Assembly (NCBI GenBank): GCA_025056955.1
Contig: JANWYL010000128.1
Location: forward strand, 282 to 8,245
Length of the DNA: 7,964 nt
Direction: 5' to 3'
Source: Sandaracinaceae bacterium
GTDB taxonomy: Bacteria > Myxococcota_A > Polyangia > Polyangiales > Sandaracinaceae
Positions 5,851 to 7,964 of the stretch are shown piece after piece (within the stretch, counting starts at the first letter, position 1; each line of letters opens with the position of its first letter). The position numbers were made by a program, and so were the translations under genes. Below the pieces are notes generated by a model, which was given only the letters and a program-made list of their open reading frames with translations, was not told the origin of the DNA and did not search any database.

Positions 5851-7305
5851 TCACGCAAGAGGAGGCTTGGAGCCCTGATGAGCATGGTTGTTTTGAGCAA
5901 AAAAGGGATATGCCACCCAGCCCATGCCCACCACCACAAGCCCCGCCAACGACTCAGCCGGAGTACCCACAAAGATGTAAATGAGCACAAAAAGCGCCCC
6001 AAGCACATAGGCCAAAGGAAGCCATGGATACGCCCATACCCGGTAGGGTCGTTTGAGATCGGGCCTTTGGCGCCGCAACTCAAAAAGCGCAAGCACGGTG
6101 AGCGCGTTGAAAGCCAGCGATGCAAAGGTGACATAGGTGAGCAGGGCATCATAAGTCCCAGTGATGGCAAGCACACAAGACCAAATCGCCTGAATCCAAA
6201 GCCCTCCTGATGGAGTTCCAAAACGAGGGTGAATGCGTTTTGCATAAGAGAAAAAAAGGCCATCTTTGGCCATCGCATAAAACACCCTTGCACCACCGAG
6301 GATCAGGCCATTTACACAACCAAATGTTGAAACCAAAATCGCGATGGTGACACCCAACCTGCCCAACTCCCCCCAAATCCGGTATGCCGCCTCTGCACCA
6401 ACCCTGTGCTCAGAAAGGTGTGGCATCTCTTCAATCGGTATTACCGCGAGGTAGCCAAACGTAACAGCAAGGTAAGCAAAGGTGGTGAGCACTGTTCCCC
6501 ACGCAAGAGAGCGAGGGAGGTTGCGTTCCGGCTCACGGACTTCTCCGGCCACGAAAGTCACCGTGTTCCACGCATCGTATGCAAAAAGGGCCTTGCTCAT
6601 CGCCGCACCCATTGCACCCAGAATCCCAACATGGGTGGCGTTTGGACCAAGAGGTGTACCCAAGCGCAAAGCCTGAAAAGGTTCTCCAACAACCAAACAT
6701 GACAAAGCCAGAAAAAACACAGCCAACACCTTCATCAAGGTGAAGGTGTTTTGCACAAATGCACCCTCCCTCACACCCAACACATTGATCCAGGTGAGGA
6801 AGATGATCACCCCGCAAGCCAATAAACTTGCCGCAGGTAGGCGCCATTTTCCTATCGAAAGGAGCACGTGCTCTTCGCCAACAGGAAGACCAAGAAGCGC
6901 AAGGTGTTTGGCGAAGGCAATAGAAACCGCAGCATGAAAGCCGGTTTGGATCACAAGAAATAAGGTCCAACCATAGAGAAAGGCAGTGCGAGAACCAAAA
7001 GCCTCACGAAGAAAAAGGTATTGCCCACCGGCTTCAGGGAAAAGCGCAGCGAGCTCTGCGTAGGAAAGCGCACCCAAGAGGGTGAGAAGCCCTCCAAAAG
7101 CCCAAAGCCCAACAAGAAGCACAGGTGAAGCAACCCAACCTGCCATGATGGCAGGCGCAATGAAAATGCCAGATCCGATCATCGAGCCAACAATCAGGGC
7201 GACAGCCGAAGCCACACCCAAGCGCCTTTCAAGCGCTCCCTGCGGTTGGACTGCGTTGCCTTTTGTTGTTTCAACCTTTCCCTTGAATCCCAAACCCACA
7301 TTCAA
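5851..7305 (-). CDS. APC-family amino-acid permease (LAT/SLC7-like)
   Basis: A polytopic inner-membrane carrier, probably 12 segments, of the APC superfamily and closest by eye to LAT/SteT-type exchangers. Key signs, numbered from the chosen start: GSMIGSGIF (40-48), the unwound first helix that binds the substrate amino and carboxyl groups; FAYDAW (241-246) followed by VAGEVREPERNLPRS (252-266), the TM6 region and loop; GGARVFYAMAKDGLFF (337-352); and RPYRVWAYPWLP (418-429). The usual YDGW has Ala for Gly. The start is taken as TTG 7305 (484 residues): it overlaps the upstream stop as TTGA, like other junctions here, and follows AGGAGG at 10 bases. A GTG at 7347 would add 14 residues but has a poorly placed ribosome site and a 46-base overlap. 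The amino acid carried cannot be deduced. Confidence 0.92.
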   Translation of the reverse strand: MNVGLGFKGKVETTKGNAVQPQGALERRLGVASAVALIVGSMIGSGIFIAPAIMAGWVASPVLLVGLWAFGGLLTLLGALSYAELAALFPEAGGQYLFLREAFGSRTAFLYGWTLFLVIQTGFHAAVSIAFAKHLALLGLPVGEEHVLLSIGKWRLPAASLLACGVIIFLTWINVLGVREGAFVQNTFTLMKVLAVFFLALSCLVVGEPFQALRLGTPLGPNATHVGILGAMGAAMSKALFAYDAWNTVTFVAGEVREPERNLPRSLAWGTVLTTFAYLAVTFGYLAVIPIEEMPHLSEHRVGAEAAYRIWGELGRLGVTIAILVSTFGCVNGLILGGARVFYAMAKDGLFFSYAKRIHPRFGTPSGGLWIQAIWSCVLAITGTYDALLTYVTFASLAFNALTVLALFELRRQRPDLKRPYRVWAYPWLPLAYVLGALFVLIYIFVGTPAESLAGLVVVGMGWVAYPFFAQNNHAHQGSKPPLA

Positions 7306-7964
7306 GGCAGGTTTTCCTCCTCGTCGATTTCGATTGGAATCTCCCACGCCTTGAGTTCAAGCGATTCGAGGGAAAGGCGCGCATCCATGAGGCGCTCTTC
7401 GCTCAAGCGCATGAGGTATTCGCGGATTTCCGGCACCACCTCGATGAGGCGCCAAAAAATCACCCGATCGAGAAAAAGCACCGTGCTTGGCCGAGTGGCC
7501 CTGACAGTGGCCGTGGCTGGACGTTGATCGATCAGCGAAATCTCGCCAAACACCTCACCTGGCCCAAGGGTGCCTAGGCTCAAGGAGGTTCCGCCGGTCT
7601 CTTTGATGACTTCGACCTCTCCCGCAATCACCACAAAAAGCCCCTTCCCCTCTTCCCCTTCGCGAATGATCACGGCCCCCTCTGGCACATCATGGCTGCT
7701 AAAACGCCGAAGAAGGGCCATGCGATTGGATCTGTCAAGGGGTGCAAAAAGGGGCGAAGTGGCGAGGATGTTGTTGAGGAGCCTTTCCCGAGCAAAATGA
7801 TCGAGGGCGGAGGCAACCGAGGGCAATTCGGCGGCGATCTTTCTGAGGGCATCCTGATGGAATTGTAGGAGATCGCTTTCTCTGACCGCTTCGACGGTAG
7901 CGCTTCGGGGAGCAGCTGAAAGAAGGGCCATTTCTCCAAAGACAGCGCCATCGTGTAAGCGAGC
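7302..7964 (-). CDS. Tandem cyclic-nucleotide-binding domain protein (C-terminal part)
   Basis: The frame stays open to the right edge, so the ATG at 7931 is internal and the N-terminus is missing; 220 residues are visible. They begin inside one cNMP-binding domain, with the phosphate-binding cassette FGEMALLSAAPRSATV at fragment residues 9-24 and the cyclic-phosphate arginine present (Arg20). A second complete domain spans about 62-170 (LFAPLDRSNR..., GLFVVIAGEVEVI, then FGEISLIDQRPATATV at 139-154). In the second cassette the residue aligned with Arg20 is Ala150, so canonical cAMP/cGMP binding is doubtful. About 45 mostly helical residues and an acidic tail follow. No helix-turn-helix or catalytic domain is visible, so the output is unknown and may lie upstream or in partners. 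The layout recalls stand-alone double-cNBD proteins like the PKA regulatory subunit, but that is only a fold comparison. Confidence 0.88.
   Translation of the reverse strand, partial: ARLHDGAVFGEMALLSAAPRSATVEAVRESDLLQFHQDALRKIAAELPSVASALDHFARERLLNNILATSPLFAPLDRSNRMALLRRFSSHDVPEGAVIIREGEEGKGLFVVIAGEVEVIKETGGTSLSLGTLGPGEVFGEISLIDQRPATATVRATRPSTVLFLDRVIFWRLIEVVPEIREYLMRLSEERLMDARLSLESLELKAWEIPIEIDEEENLP
7316..7321 (-). promoter_or_regulatory. Ribosome binding site of the APC permease gene
   Basis: The minus strand reads AGGAGG ten bases before the TTG at 7305. It lies in codons for the Asp-Glu-Glu-Glu tail of the upstream gene, so part of the match is imposed by coding. It still supports TTG 7305 over the GTG at 7347. 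Confidence 0.45.

Overview
This window looks like ordinary, gene-dense bacterial chromosome. No mobile element, phage, CRISPR array, rRNA or tRNA was recognised. One gene tail runs rightwards at the left edge. Everything else, eight genes filling about 517-7964, runs leftwards as one very tightly packed block. The taxon cannot be fixed from the sequence. A tandem cyclic-nucleotide-binding protein, a PP2C-like protein, a Mpo1/DUF962 protein and a DhnA-type class I aldolase together would suit a Gram-negative of the Myxococcota / former Deltaproteobacteria kind, but that is a low-confidence inference. GC is mixed: one hand-counted 60-base stretch of pncB gave about 63 %, while three in the distal ABC permease gave 32-33 %.

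Layout. 1-483 (+) is the C-terminal part of an FbaB/DhnA-type fructose-bisphosphate aldolase. It converges on pncB with 33 bases between the stop codons, and its most likely terminator lies inside the 3' end of pncB. Reading the minus strand in transcription order: a protein with two cyclic-nucleotide-binding domains (cut by the right edge); an APC-family amino-acid permease; a Mpo1-like/DUF962 membrane protein; an ABC-2 type exporter made of permease, ATPase and a second permease; a degenerate PP2C-fold protein; and nicotinate phosphoribosyltransferase (pncB).

How the genes fit together. Four junctions are 4-base stop/start overlaps (TTGA or ATGA) and the others are gaps of 3, 23 and 28 bases. 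This strongly suggests one polycistronic unit with translational coupling, and no internal promoter was seen. The clearest functional module is Mpo1-like, permease, ATPase, permease and PP2C-like, held together by overlaps or a 3-base gap: an ABC exporter coupled to a putative lipid-oxidation protein and a probable pseudophosphatase. The permease and pncB are plausible housekeeping transport and NAD-salvage genes sharing the transcript. No completely new system is evident. The points most worth a second look are the loss of all recognisable PP2C metal-site residues, the missing phosphate-binding arginine in the second cyclic-nucleotide domain, and the pairing of the Mpo1-like gene with the exporter.
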